The position numbers were made by a program, and so were the translations under genes. Positions 44,531 to 52,842 of a DNA stretch of 64,000 nt are shown piece after piece. The DNA is from Alteriqipengyuania bathyomarina_B (GTDB lineage Bacteria > Pseudomonadota > Alphaproteobacteria > Sphingomonadales > Sphingomonadaceae), in assembly GCF_038594605.1 (NCBI RefSeq), contig NZ_JBCFZM010000002.1, positions 558,001-622,000 on the forward strand. Reading direction: 5' to 3'. Within the stretch, counting starts at the first letter, position 1, and every line of letters starts with the position of its first letter. The notes under the pieces are model-generated. The model did no database searches. It worked only from the letters and a program-made list of their open reading frames with translations, and was not told the origin of the DNA.

Positions 44531-44556
44531 GCAGGATGCAAGGTGTATACACCTTG
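44531..44556 (-). other. Putative oriT: MOBP-type nick site next to an 18-bp palindrome
   Basis: On the minus strand GCATCCTGC (44539 down to 44531) matches the YATCCTG^Y consensus of MOBP nick sites, with the nick expected between 44532 and 44531. Immediately 5' of it on that strand lies the perfect palindrome CAAGGTGTATACACCTTG at 44539-44556. An inverted repeat just 5' of nic is the normal MOBP layout. It lies about 45 bases before the mobC-like gene and 335 before the relaxase. Confidence 0.65.
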
Positions 44557-44600
44557 TGCTGCTCGGCGGCTTTGCCTTCTCGCATCGGGAGGGAAGTGAA

Positions 44601-44894
44601 ATGGCCAGCAACGTATTTCATTTTCGCTTGAACGATCATCAGGTCGCAGCGGTTCAGAAGCGCGCTGGCCAACTCTCGATCGGCAAATATGCCGCAAGGA
44701 TGGTCCTCGAAGATCAAAGCTGGAGCCGGATAAACGAAAGAAGAGCGATCGCCAAAACCGTTCGTGCCATTCACCTCGCTGTAGCGCGCGGTCTTCCCGC
44801 CACAGAGATCGAAGCCGTTGATACGCTCCTCAAAGATGCCCTGAGCCTCCTCGAAACGAGGCATCAGGATAAAGTCGGCGAGGACGGGTCGTGA
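44601..44894 (+). CDS. Mobilisation accessory protein (MobC-like)
   Basis: 97 aa from the ATG at 44601 with GAGGGAAGTG upstream. VFHFRLNDHQVAAVQKRAG followed by GKYAARMVLEDQSW looks like a ribbon-helix-helix-type or MobC-like DNA-binding protein; the rest is helical. It overlaps the relaxase start (GTGA) and follows the putative oriT, so it most likely helps the relaxase bind oriT and represses its own promoter through the palindrome. A longer frame upstream crosses the oriT and is not used. Confidence 0.7.
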   Translation: MASNVFHFRLNDHQVAAVQKRAGQLSIGKYAARMVLEDQSWSRINERRAIAKTVRAIHLAVARGLPATEIEAVDTLLKDALSLLETRHQDKVGEDGS

Positions 44895-46924
44895 CTACTG
44901 TTTACAAGGTTCATCGCCGAGGTCCGAATAGCGCGATGGTGCAAAGCCTCCGGAGCAAAGCGACCGGTCTCATCCATTATGCCTGGCGGGCAGACCTCCG
45001 CGACCTTGCTTCAGCCGTCATGGAAACTGCCGTTGATGCTTACCATGCCGATCTTCTGCGTTATGCGTGGCGTAACGCTCACAAGGAAGAGGTTGCAGCA
45101 ACGTGCAAGCGCAATCTGCGGTCGGACGATGCGACGCTCATTGCTGCCGAGATGGGCGCATTGATCGAGGACGCTGATCCGACCATCGATGTCGTCGAAC
45201 ATTACATTGTGAGTCTTCGCGAAGAAGAAAGCTTTGGCGAGCACCTCGACGCGACGGTCGATACGCTTCTGAGAGGGCTTGGGCTTCAAAATTGTCCAGC
45301 GGTGGCGGCGCTCCATCGGGACACTGACAACGAACATATTCATCTCGTCGTGCTCCGCATTGACAAGGATACGGGCGAGATTGTCGATCCACTGAAATAC
45401 GATATCATTCGGGCTCACCAGATGCTGGCCGTTCTCGAAGCGGAAACCGGATGGTCGCGCGAAGTGAATGCACGCTGGCAGGTGCAGAAGGGGCGCTTGG
45501 TTCTGGACGAGCAAACCGACATTGGTCCTGCCGACGATCCATCCTCTTGGCCTGATCGCTATTTCCCGACCAACAAGCTCTCATCTGCAGCGCGGAACAA
45601 AGAGACCAAAACGGGAATCGAGTCCGCCGAGCGTATCGTTCGACGCGTAGTTCCGGGGCTCATCGAGAGCCATGACAATCTGACAGACCTTCTGAAGGCC
45701 CTTCAGCACGAGGGGATCTCGCTAAGCAAGAAGGGATCAGGTGCGGTGTATCGTGTGACGACAAAAGGCGAAACCGGGGAGGCGCGAGATGAATTCGTGC
45801 GGTGTTCGGTCATACGTCGGTGGAGCTACGGCATGCTTCGGGCGAAATACGGGGAACTGCCGGACGAGTTTGGCACGGACGCTTCACCACGGTATTCGAG
45901 AGCGGTCGATGGGAGCCCAGATCGTCCCCACTATGCAGCCATGAGGGCAGAATATATTGAGCGCTTGAATGGGATAACGCGCAGTGTTCGAATGGCTCTG
46001 CTACGAACCCCGCAGCTGAACGGAGCAATCGCATCTGGGCGGAGCGCGTGTATCTTCCCGTCATTGGAGGCCTGGCGGCAAGGCGAGTTGCCGCCCGATC
46101 CGGGTGAAGTAATGTTCGCTCATGTCGGTGCGCGAATCTTCGAGGCGCCCGTTTCAACGGTTCACAATCAGATCAGGGCACAGCCTGACGACGTTTATAT
46201 AGCTGCGCCGAGCAAACGCCGGATCATCTATCAACGGCGAGGATCGTTGATGGGGCCAAGCCGCATTGTCGATTTCGGCAATCGGATAGTTCTGATTGGA
46301 CGAGCAAGCGCTAGCGAATTGAGTAAAACGATGGCTCTCTTCGCAGCGCGCGAGACCATGGTGGTCAGCGCCACTGGGCTAAATAAGAGCGAATGGAAGG
46401 TGGCGACCCGTGTCGCTGCCTCGTATGGGATAACTCTGATCGCCGCCAACCGAGATCGGTTTGGCGTTGGACGAATGGCTGGGAAGACGTCGGATGGTGC
46501 CCAGCACCAACCGAATAGTCAGGACCGCACTACTACGTCGAGCGACGATCACACCCAACATGCAGCGCGATCAGTGCCGGAGACGGGAACAGGAGGTGAC
46601 AGGATTGATGCCAAGGGATCGACTCCCATACTGACGCAGAGAGCTCAGCCGATAAAGCCTTTGGCTGCGGAATTTTTGGCATGGCAGCACGCTGAAGCGG
46701 CACATGACGCTGCCCGCCGGCAATCCGAACAAGGTTCCACATTGGCGGCCTTAGGACGCGAGCTTGACCGCTGCGCATGGACGCTGGAGCGTCAGGTCGC
46801 CGAGGTCGGGACTGCCGAAATAGATTTGTCGAGCGGAGACAGGGCACGTCTTGCAGCGCAAGCACAGAGACACACCGACCGCATACAAGCGACCGCTGCT
46901 ATGCAGGCCGGGCTCGTCCGATGA
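44891..46924 (+). CDS. Relaxase/mobilisation nuclease with LPD7 domain
   Basis: 677 aa. The HUH-type metal motif is HRDTDNEHIHLVVLRID (first His about 141, HxH about 149-151), as in MOBP enzymes. The catalytic tyrosine is probably Tyr30 in GLIHYAWRADL. Residues about 430-540 (YQRRGSLMGPSRIVDFGNRI, AARETMVVSATGLNKSEW, GITLIAANRDRF) fit the LPD7 domain found after such relaxases. The enzyme nicks oriT and leads the strand into a recipient. The start is GTG in a TGA overlap. No conjugation pore genes exist here, so a helper system is needed. Confidence 0.88.
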   Translation: MTTVYKVHRRGPNSAMVQSLRSKATGLIHYAWRADLRDLASAVMETAVDAYHADLLRYAWRNAHKEEVAATCKRNLRSDDATLIAAEMGALIEDADPTIDVVEHYIVSLREEESFGEHLDATVDTLLRGLGLQNCPAVAALHRDTDNEHIHLVVLRIDKDTGEIVDPLKYDIIRAHQMLAVLEAETGWSREVNARWQVQKGRLVLDEQTDIGPADDPSSWPDRYFPTNKLSSAARNKETKTGIESAERIVRRVVPGLIESHDNLTDLLKALQHEGISLSKKGSGAVYRVTTKGETGEARDEFVRCSVIRRWSYGMLRAKYGELPDEFGTDASPRYSRAVDGSPDRPHYAAMRAEYIERLNGITRSVRMALLRTPQLNGAIASGRSACIFPSLEAWRQGELPPDPGEVMFAHVGARIFEAPVSTVHNQIRAQPDDVYIAAPSKRRIIYQRRGSLMGPSRIVDFGNRIVLIGRASASELSKTMALFAARETMVVSATGLNKSEWKVATRVAASYGITLIAANRDRFGVGRMAGKTSDGAQHQPNSQDRTTTSSDDHTQHAARSVPETGTGGDRIDAKGSTPILTQRAQPIKPLAAEFLAWQHAEAAHDAARRQSEQGSTLAALGRELDRCAWTLERQVAEVGTAEIDLSSGDRARLAAQAQRHTDRIQATAAMQAGLVR

Positions 46925-47043
46925 TTATCCGGCACCGTTTCATGGATCCGCATTAGGAAAATTCCGCTGGCCAGCGTCGCTGTCCGAGGCTGGTGGTAGA
47001 GGGGAAAAGCCCTTCGGCTGGCCTCGCTACGCGAGGAAATTCC

Positions 47044-47979
47044 ATGAACCGATTACAGCATTTGCCGGAGGCATCTGGCAGCAATGACGCACACAAAGAC
47101 GAGCGTCGCATCATCTACCCAGTGCGCCCTCGGGATGCCTGGCCCCGCACGGCACCGGACGGCGAAATAGTCCGGCGCGTCTGCGTGTTGGATTGCGAGA
47201 CGACCGGCCTCAATGCAGCGAAGCATCAGATTATCGAGCTGTGCACTGCCATCGTGCTGGTCAACAAGGAAGGACGGATCGTCGGGATCGAGACCGTGAT
47301 GACAGGGATGGTGGACCCCGGGCATCCGTTGTCGTCAGAGATCATCGAGCTGACCGGTCTCACCGATTCCGACCTTTCGGGTCATTCTATCTCTTCCAAG
47401 CAGCTGATCGCGCTCCTCGAGTATTGTGATGGGGTGGTCGCATTTAACGCGCAGTTTGATCGCGTGTTCGTCGAGAAACTTATAGGCAGCCACGTCCCAG
47501 TGCCGTGGGGATGCGCCATGACCGATGTGCGGTGGCGGCAGCTCGGGTTCGAGCCGGGACAGCAAGGTTATCTGCTCGCACAGGCGGGCTACTATATGCC
47601 CTGCGCCCATCGTGCGAAGGACGATGTGCTCGCGCTCATCGAGCTGCTCGATCACGTCTGTAACGATGGCAAGTCGGTCATGGCAAAGGTCCTCTCTGCC
47701 TTGGAAGCACCAGCCTGGCGGTTTGAGGCATGCGGCGCTCCATACCCGTTCAAGGACGAGCTCAAGGAACGCCGCTATCGCTGGGCGCCAGAACGCGCGC
47801 ACAAGCTTTGGCACAAGCATGTCCGGCCAGCAGACTTCCGTTCGGAGTATCGCTGGTATCGGCAGACCATCGGTAAACGGCCCGTCGTGGTCCCGCTACC
47901 TGCGGGCGAACGATACCGTGCGAGCGGGACGTGGGTGCCCACGGTTCCTAAGGTTACCGTGCCTGATTTTCTGCGGTGA
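47044..47979 (+). CDS. DnaQ-like 3'-5' exonuclease family protein
   Basis: 311 aa. DEDD exonuclease motifs: VLDCETTGLNAAKHQIIEL (Exo I, about residue 48), VAFNAQFDRVFVEKL (Exo II) and CAHRAKDDVLALIELL (Exo III, DEDDh type). The remaining 90 residues at the C-terminus (GAPYPFKDELKERRYRW, WHKHVRPADFRSEYRWYR) are an extra basic domain not in DnaQ. I use the ATG at 47044; an in-frame start exists at 46993. Located after the relaxase gene; could process DNA during transfer or counter host defences, which is conjecture. Confidence 0.82.
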   Translation: MNRLQHLPEASGSNDAHKDERRIIYPVRPRDAWPRTAPDGEIVRRVCVLDCETTGLNAAKHQIIELCTAIVLVNKEGRIVGIETVMTGMVDPGHPLSSEIIELTGLTDSDLSGHSISSKQLIALLEYCDGVVAFNAQFDRVFVEKLIGSHVPVPWGCAMTDVRWRQLGFEPGQQGYLLAQAGYYMPCAHRAKDDVLALIELLDHVCNDGKSVMAKVLSALEAPAWRFEACGAPYPFKDELKERRYRWAPERAHKLWHKHVRPADFRSEYRWYRQTIGKRPVVVPLPAGERYRASGTWVPTVPKVTVPDFLR

Positions 47980-48051
47980 GAGTGAGCTGACTCCTGAGAA
48001 TGGAAAAAGCTCCGGCCTGAAAGGCCGTCTCTCGAACACAAGGAAATACGT

Positions 48052-48594
48052 ATGAATACCCTCCAAACCGGCGGACACGATGTCCGTCGGGCCAACGCTA
48101 GCGCGCTGCAGCTCGAACTCGGCCTTGCCCTTGGTGGCAAGGTTGCCTCGTCTGTCTGCTTCGCGTCCGTCACCGGCCTCGATGAACTGATTCTTCGTGT
48201 CGCAGCGGAGAGGGTCGCGGAGCAGCGACAGGACTGCGTGATCGCAGTCTACGCGGACGAAGAAGCGGTTACCCCGGAGTCCTATCTCCTGCTTTTGCGG
48301 CATCATCACCAAGTGCTGGCGAGCAAGGTCGTGCCATCGTCCATCGGCTATGATGAGCCTATCGTTCTGATGGCCGAAGACCGCGAGCGGCAATTTGCAA
48401 TCGACCGGCGCGGGATCCTCGCCGAGCTTCCCATCGAAGCCCCAACGAAGAGACCCCGCAATCACCGTCGCGCTGCCGAGCGTATCGCGGCGACCGCAGA
48501 AGCCCTCGGGCCGCTCGTCGGCCCCGCCGGGGCACGTTGCGGCGACGTCTTTCTCGACAGCCGCGGCAACGTGACCGCCGCAGCCGCAGCCTGA
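48052..48594 (+). CDS. Hypothetical protein
   Basis: 180 aa from ATG 48052 with AAGGAAA upstream. N-terminal MNTLQTGGHDVRRANASALQ, a middle helix-rich part with LLLLRHHHQVLASKVVPSSI and FAIDRRGILAELPIEAPTKR, and a C-terminus of simple Ala-rich sequence. No family recognised. A small hairpin (48013-48027) precedes it and a strong UACG hairpin follows it. Codon use is GC-rich, unlike the AT-rich right-end genes, hinting at origin in a related GC-rich host. Confidence 0.6.
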   Translation: MNTLQTGGHDVRRANASALQLELGLALGGKVASSVCFASVTGLDELILRVAAERVAEQRQDCVIAVYADEEAVTPESYLLLLRHHHQVLASKVVPSSIGYDEPIVLMAEDRERQFAIDRRGILAELPIEAPTKRPRNHRRAAERIAATAEALGPLVGPAGARCGDVFLDSRGNVTAAAAA

Positions 48595-48618
48595 TCCAAT
48601 CCATCCCTACCAACCGCG

Positions 48619-48654
48619 CACGGGCGGCGTCTCCTACGGGAGGCGCCGCCCGTG
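48619..48654 (+). terminator. 16-bp hairpin with UACG tetraloop
   Basis: 48619-48634 pairs with 48639-48654 over 16 positions (one G-U), leaving the loop TACG at 48635-48638, a UNCG-type tetraloop closed by C-G. TCGTCTTT follows. It is 25 bases after a stop codon and 29 before the next ATG, so it is likely a terminator, or a barrier that separates translation of the two genes. Confidence 0.75.
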
Positions 48655-48682
48655 TCGTCTTTACCGACAGGAAGCCACCATC

Positions 48683-49264
48683 ATGAACCTCTCACCCATC
48701 CGCCATCCGGGCGTGCTCGCCACTCTGGAGATCGTGCGCGATCGAGCCGAGCCCCGTTATCGTTCCCCCATACGCAGCATCGCGATCTTCACCATCATCA
48801 AATGCCCAGAATGGGGTGTCCGCTTCGTCAGCGAGCACTACGCGTTCAAGCGCGAGACGAGCCGTTCCGATATCATCGAAGGCATCGCCAAGAGCATCCC
48901 GGCCGATGCCACCTTGATCTGCAAGGCTCTCCCTGGGTCATTCCATATGCCGCGGGAGGTGTCAGTAGCGATGCCATTCTCTCCCTCGGACCTGCAGCTC
49001 ATCGAGCGGCAGCGCGTCGATCTCGATGTGGTGCCGGTTACCTTCCGCGAGGCGATCCTCGACGAGACTGCGACAACCTACGCTATCGAGCGCGCAGATC
49101 CCGCTTCGTCGCCCCTCGCGCAGGCGCGGCGTGCCGCCGATGAGACGCAGGTGCTCTGGCTGACCTTCCTGACGACCTGCTGTCGCGACAACGACCGGAC
49201 CTCACTGGGCTCAGCTTTTCAGGCCTGGCGCGCAATCGATCAGGCGCGCCCACTCCCCTTCTGA
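48683..49264 (+). CDS. Hypothetical protein
   Basis: 193 aa from the ATG at 48683 with AGGAAG upstream. It contains IAIFTIIKCPEWGVRFVSEHYAF and ATLICKALPGSFHMPREVSVAMPF, alternating strands and helices suggestive of an alpha/beta or RNase H-like fold, but no clear catalytic motif. Next gene encodes an exonuclease-like protein 42 bases on. I cannot give a function; co-location with two nucleases suggests DNA processing. Confidence 0.6.
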   Translation: MNLSPIRHPGVLATLEIVRDRAEPRYRSPIRSIAIFTIIKCPEWGVRFVSEHYAFKRETSRSDIIEGIAKSIPADATLICKALPGSFHMPREVSVAMPFSPSDLQLIERQRVDLDVVPVTFREAILDETATTYAIERADPASSPLAQARRAADETQVLWLTFLTTCCRDNDRTSLGSAFQAWRAIDQARPLPF

Positions 49265-49306
49265 CGAAGCGTGATGATGCCAACAGCTATGGAAAGGAAA
49301 ATGCAC

Positions 49307-50062
49307 ATGGCAAAAAACTACATCGCGCTCGACGCAGAGTTTCACTGGGATGAGGAACTGCACAAAGCACACAAGGCCATGGATTCGAAATCGGATCACC
49401 GGGCCGTCGCGGTCAAGCGGGTAATGGCCGCTGGCGTCTTCCCGTTCAGCCTCGACGACGAAGGCAGGGTGTCTACCGGTGAGGTCCGTAGTTGGTCGGA
49501 GTTCGACTGGGGGGACGAGGAAGGCGTCGTTAGCCAGCTATTCGATTACCTGCGCGCGCACGAGGACAAGCCGATCGTCACCTATGGCGGCCTCGCCACG
49601 GATGTCCCGGTCTTGCTCTTGGCGGGCATGACGCATGGCCTGCGATTGCCTCCGCAACTGATCGATCGGCCCGGCCGCAAGGGGCCGCGGCCGCACCTCG
49701 ACCTCGGCTTGCAAATCAAGGGCGGCGGGCGAACCTGGAGCCACCTCAGCCAGGTATTGCTGCGTATGGGCGTGCCTTTCTCGCTGGTCGCGGCCAAATC
49801 TGGGGTCAGACGCCCGGTAAGCGGTGGCGCCTGGCAGTCCTTGAGCGATCATGTCGAGCTGGATTGTTTGCTGCTCTCGATCGCGAAGCTGGGATGGCTT
49901 GTTGTCCAAGGCACAAACGGACTCCGGCTCGAGCCAGCGATCATCGCGTTAGTCGATGGCTTCCTGCGGAAGCGGCCAGATCATGCGCTGGCCTGTGAAC
50001 TAAGGGCATATACCGACAGGCTCCAGCAAGAGATCGCCGACGGATTCGATCTCGCGGCCTGA
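49307..50062 (+). CDS. PolB-like 3'-5' exonuclease domain protein
   Basis: 251 aa. YIALDAEFHWDEEL (DxE near residue 8), PIVTYGGLATDVPVLLLAG (middle acidic residue near 105) and a third motif HVELDCLLLSIAK (Asp near 185) match predicted DEDD-type exonucleases of the PolB-like family. The usual Asn-Phe of family-B exonucleases reads GGLATD here. Start ATG 49307 has AAGGAA about 8 bases upstream; the ATG at 49301 is too close to it. It is the second exonuclease-like gene of this block; C-terminal end is acidic. Confidence 0.7.
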   Translation: MAKNYIALDAEFHWDEELHKAHKAMDSKSDHRAVAVKRVMAAGVFPFSLDDEGRVSTGEVRSWSEFDWGDEEGVVSQLFDYLRAHEDKPIVTYGGLATDVPVLLLAGMTHGLRLPPQLIDRPGRKGPRPHLDLGLQIKGGGRTWSHLSQVLLRMGVPFSLVAAKSGVRRPVSGGAWQSLSDHVELDCLLLSIAKLGWLVVQGTNGLRLEPAIIALVDGFLRKRPDHALACELRAYTDRLQQEIADGFDLAA

Positions 50063-50264
50063 CCATAACACCTCTATGCGCCGTGCTGGCGAATTTCGGA
50101 CATCGTCGGCCCGGCGCACAACGAACGTTCCTGTCAAAAGATAAGGGTCCGGCTCATAAGCTGACCTCACAATATACTGCTCGGTTCGGATTGTTCGTGT
50201 GGCAGACACGCTCCCTGCTCACCAAGATCTCTGAGAGAGGCGTCTTACTGAGCTAACTGGTTGG

Positions 50265-50828
50265 TCATGGACACTGGATTTCCATTTCCTCGCACGCGTA
50301 AGTCAATGATTCAGCATCGCCGAACCTAAGAAGCTCAGCAAGCGCGTCTGACTTTAATACCAGTCGATAATCTATTCGGCCCTCAACTTTTTTAGCAAGC
50401 TTATGAGATGCGTGCCTACCCCGCTCAAATCTGGATAAGGTGCTTACATCCACTCCAGCCGCCCGCGCAGCACTTTCCAAAGATACGCCCAATTCTTTCC
50501 TGAGCAATCTCAATCCGATCCCAGGATGCGCAACGCCAGTCGTAATCCTGTTCAGGTCGTCGTCCTTCCAGCTTGGAGCCAGATCGTAGATCTGAACGCC
50601 TAGCGCCGTCGCCAATCGACGAAGTGCGGGTTCGCTGGGGCGTTGCCTTCCCTGCTCATGCCTTGCCAGCGTCTTGGCTGAAATCCTTGCCGCTACCGCT
50701 AGGTCCTTCCGAGACATCCGCTTCGATTCGCGGATTTTCTTCAAACGATTCGCAACCCCAACATCGAGGTCGCTCCGCGAAAATCGAGGTGGTCCTTGAA
50801 CAGGCATGGGTCGAGTTTGCACAATCAC
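50265..50828 (-). CDS. XRE-type regulator with two helix-turn-helix domains
   Basis: 187 aa. First HTH: VANRLKKIRESKRMSRKDL, AARISAKTLARHEQGRQRPSEP (about residues 26-75). Second HTH: LRLLRKELGVSLESAARA, AGVDVSTLSRFERGRHAS (about 105-145). Two XRE domains in one chain could bind paired operators. The start is GTG 50828 or ATG 50807. It is divergent from the integrase region across about 60-220 bases, so it probably controls the integrase and excision, like a lysogeny-type repressor. Confidence 0.8.
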   Translation of the reverse strand: MIVQTRPMPVQGPPRFSRSDLDVGVANRLKKIRESKRMSRKDLAVAARISAKTLARHEQGRQRPSEPALRRLATALGVQIYDLAPSWKDDDLNRITTGVAHPGIGLRLLRKELGVSLESAARAAGVDVSTLSRFERGRHASHKLAKKVEGRIDYRLVLKSDALAELLRFGDAESLTYACEEMEIQCP

Positions 50829-50890
50829 ATTCCAGCCGATCCTACAAGTCCAATCAGCTGAGTTGGCGAGTGAATTTGCAGGAGCGAACC

Positions 50891-51211
50891 GTGGAGCAGT
50901 CTTTGGGTGAGATCGCCCGGAAGTGGTCGAAGAGCAGCGAGAAGGGAAAAGGGCTTCGGCTCGATCCCTGCGCTCTCGACCGGCTCAACGAGATTGGCGT
51001 CGGCGAGCTCATTTTGGCCGAGGCCGCAAAAGAACAGAGGTTAGAATGCGCAAAACGGAGAAGCCCCTCTACGAACGGGGAGAATACAAGCTCGTCTACG
51101 ATCGGAAGCGTGATGGCACCCTCCGATCCCCCTATCTCCAGATTGTCTGGTATGACGCAGCTGCAGGACGCCAACGAAGCAAGTCGACGGGCACGGCGGA
51201 TGCTGAAGTAG
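50891..51211 (+). CDS. Possible small protein overlapping the integrase start
   Basis: 106 codons from a GTG at 50891. The first 50 residues (EQSLGEIARKWSKSSEKGKG; LDPCALDRLNEIGVGELILA) look coding and lie before the integrase ATG at 51046; the rest is read out of frame through the integrase and is low in quality. It may be a small excisionase-like protein whose end overlaps the integrase, or a spurious extension. Kept at low confidence. Confidence 0.35.
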   Translation: MEQSLGEIARKWSKSSEKGKGLRLDPCALDRLNEIGVGELILAEAAKEQRLECAKRRSPSTNGENTSSSTIGSVMAPSDPPISRLSGMTQLQDANEASRRARRMLK

Positions 51212-52287
51212 CTGAACTGCAGCTCGACGCGCTCTACCTCGCAAACGAAAAAGGACGGGCCGTATGTTACGCTTGCGGCCAACCGATCACCACGGACGAC
51301 AGCTATCTGCTTACCGAAGCGATCGAAGCATACGTAGCCGCCAGACAGAGTAAATCAAGCATCAGCTCCATCCGGCCACGGCTCGCTCATGTGCTTGATT
51401 ACCTTACGCAAAACGATGCACTAGCAACGCTTTGTAACGAGGTAGACGAAGATTGGATCGAAGAATTCCGAGAATGGAATATCTTGATCCCCGTAGAAGA
51501 CGGCAATGGTTCGACACGGGAACGTGCTCCCGGGACTGTCGAAGCAAGCGTTAGGCAGCTAGCGGCTACCATCAACTACGCTAAGAAGAAGGAGCACATT
51601 CGAAAGGGCGCCCAGTTTAAACCGAAGAAGCATACCGAGGTAAGCCACACTCCGACCTACCGTGCGTCGGTATCGGAGCTCGCTGATATGTTCCGCTATT
51701 GCACTGAGCCGCCCAGAAAGGATGGAGAGAGCGACAAAGCCTATGGGAAACGCGTCGCGGACCGTCACAACCTTTTGCGCTTTCTGCAGATCAGCGTTGC
51801 GACTTGGGCACGCCCGGATGCAGCGCATGATGTTTCGACCGACAGAAAGCGCGCCCAGTGGCAGTCGAAACGCCGGTTGCTCAACCTCAATCCCAGGGGG
51901 CGCGCTCAGACTCGCAAGTATCGTCCGACGGTTCCGATTGCCCGTCAGGTGGCACCGCTCCTGGACGATACACAAGGTTTCTTCGTGACCGTCGCGTCGG
52001 TTCGGAAGGCGTTCGAGGCGATGCAGGACGCGCTTGGGCTTCCGGACGATCGCGAGGCTGGGTTGAAACTCATTCGCCGGTCCATGGCTCAGCTGGGCCG
52101 CGATCGCCTCGGCCGCACTGCCTGGATCGAGGGCAAGTATATGCTCGGTCATCATCGTCCGGACCCATCTGACCTCTACGGCATCGATACGCCAGGCGAT
52201 TTCCCCCTGGCACTGAAGGTTACCGAAGAGATCATAGACGAAATCATCGCACTGGCTCCGTTGGCATTCGTCGCCGTGAGAAACTAA
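51046..52287 (+). CDS. Tyrosine recombinase (integrase)
   Basis: 413 aa; catalyses site-specific integration at tRNA-Arg. Catalytic pattern: first Arg in ATWARPDAAHDVS (about residue 266), a lysine between, Lys-x-x-Arg in LKLIRRSMAQ (instead of the usual His-x-x-Arg), His in YMLGHHRPDPSDLYG and a Tyr nucleophile 9 residues on. There is an N-terminal binding part and a core-binding segment (YVAARQSKSSISSIRPRLAHVLDYL). The ATG at 51046 follows AGAGG and gives a normal N-terminus. It lies near the right end, 3.9 kb from attR. Confidence 0.88.
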   Translation: MRKTEKPLYERGEYKLVYDRKRDGTLRSPYLQIVWYDAAAGRQRSKSTGTADAEVAELQLDALYLANEKGRAVCYACGQPITTDDSYLLTEAIEAYVAARQSKSSISSIRPRLAHVLDYLTQNDALATLCNEVDEDWIEEFREWNILIPVEDGNGSTRERAPGTVEASVRQLAATINYAKKKEHIRKGAQFKPKKHTEVSHTPTYRASVSELADMFRYCTEPPRKDGESDKAYGKRVADRHNLLRFLQISVATWARPDAAHDVSTDRKRAQWQSKRRLLNLNPRGRAQTRKYRPTVPIARQVAPLLDDTQGFFVTVASVRKAFEAMQDALGLPDDREAGLKLIRRSMAQLGRDRLGRTAWIEGKYMLGHHRPDPSDLYGIDTPGDFPLALKVTEEIIDEIIALAPLAFVAVRN

Positions 52288-52536
52288 GGCGAATGGCCGA
52301 TTTGGGGTCGGGCAGCTGTCGGTTAAAATTGCTTTACAGACGGCGGCATATGGGCTGGTAGAGGCCCGTCTGCTTGCTGGGTAAAAACATCCAGAAAGGA
52401 CGCACCTAGCTTTGTGCCGGATCGACGATCCTTTGACGTCGTTGGCCGGGCATAGGAGCCTGAGGGCGACCATCGAAAGCGGAAAAAACGCCGACCTCGA
52501 GCAGGCAGGCAGCGTGAGGTTGAATCACGCGCAGGC

Positions 52537-52737
52537 TCAGTGCGGTTGATCTTCCGTCGCTACGGTAAGCCTGGCAAACCGCTGCTCGACGCCTTCCCAT
52601 AATTCTACCCCGCCGCTCTCGTCTGTAGCGGTGAAGTGCCCAATCCTCTCGGTGATATACGCGGTGCCATCTTCCCCGTGATGCTTTTCCACCCAGAGGA
52701 TCAAGGCCCACAGCTCCTGCTCGCGGGTGGGGCTCAC
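52537..52737 (-). CDS. DUF6961-like small protein
   Basis: 66 aa starting at a GTG at 52737 that overlaps the TGA of the gene before. The stretch REQELWALILWVEKHHGEDG followed by YITERIGHFTATDESGGVELW matches small DUF6961 proteins that accompany sphingomonad mobile regions. Cytosolic, acidic. Function unknown. It ends a three-gene minus-strand unit behind an SNase-like gene. Confidence 0.75.
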   Translation of the reverse strand: MSPTREQELWALILWVEKHHGEDGTAYITERIGHFTATDESGGVELWEGVEQRFARLTVATEDQPH

Positions 52738-52835
52738 GGCAGCACGAACCAGACAAGACCGATAATGGCAGCGCATTGGATTGCGCCGAGCACGACCGCT
52801 TCGGTGATCAGGATAAGCCGCCCAAAGCGCGACAT
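52734..52835 (-). CDS. 33-aa single-helix membrane protein
   Basis: MSRFGRLILITEAVVLGAIQ and then CAAIIGLVWFVLP: one transmembrane helix with a basic head. It begins 8 bases after the SNase stop and overlaps the DUF6961 start (GTGA), so it belongs to the same transcript. A longer frame reaches back to 52952 but overlaps the SNase gene. Confidence 0.5.
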   Translation of the reverse strand: MSRFGRLILITEAVVLGAIQCAAIIGLVWFVLP

Positions 52836-52842
52836 AGTCACG

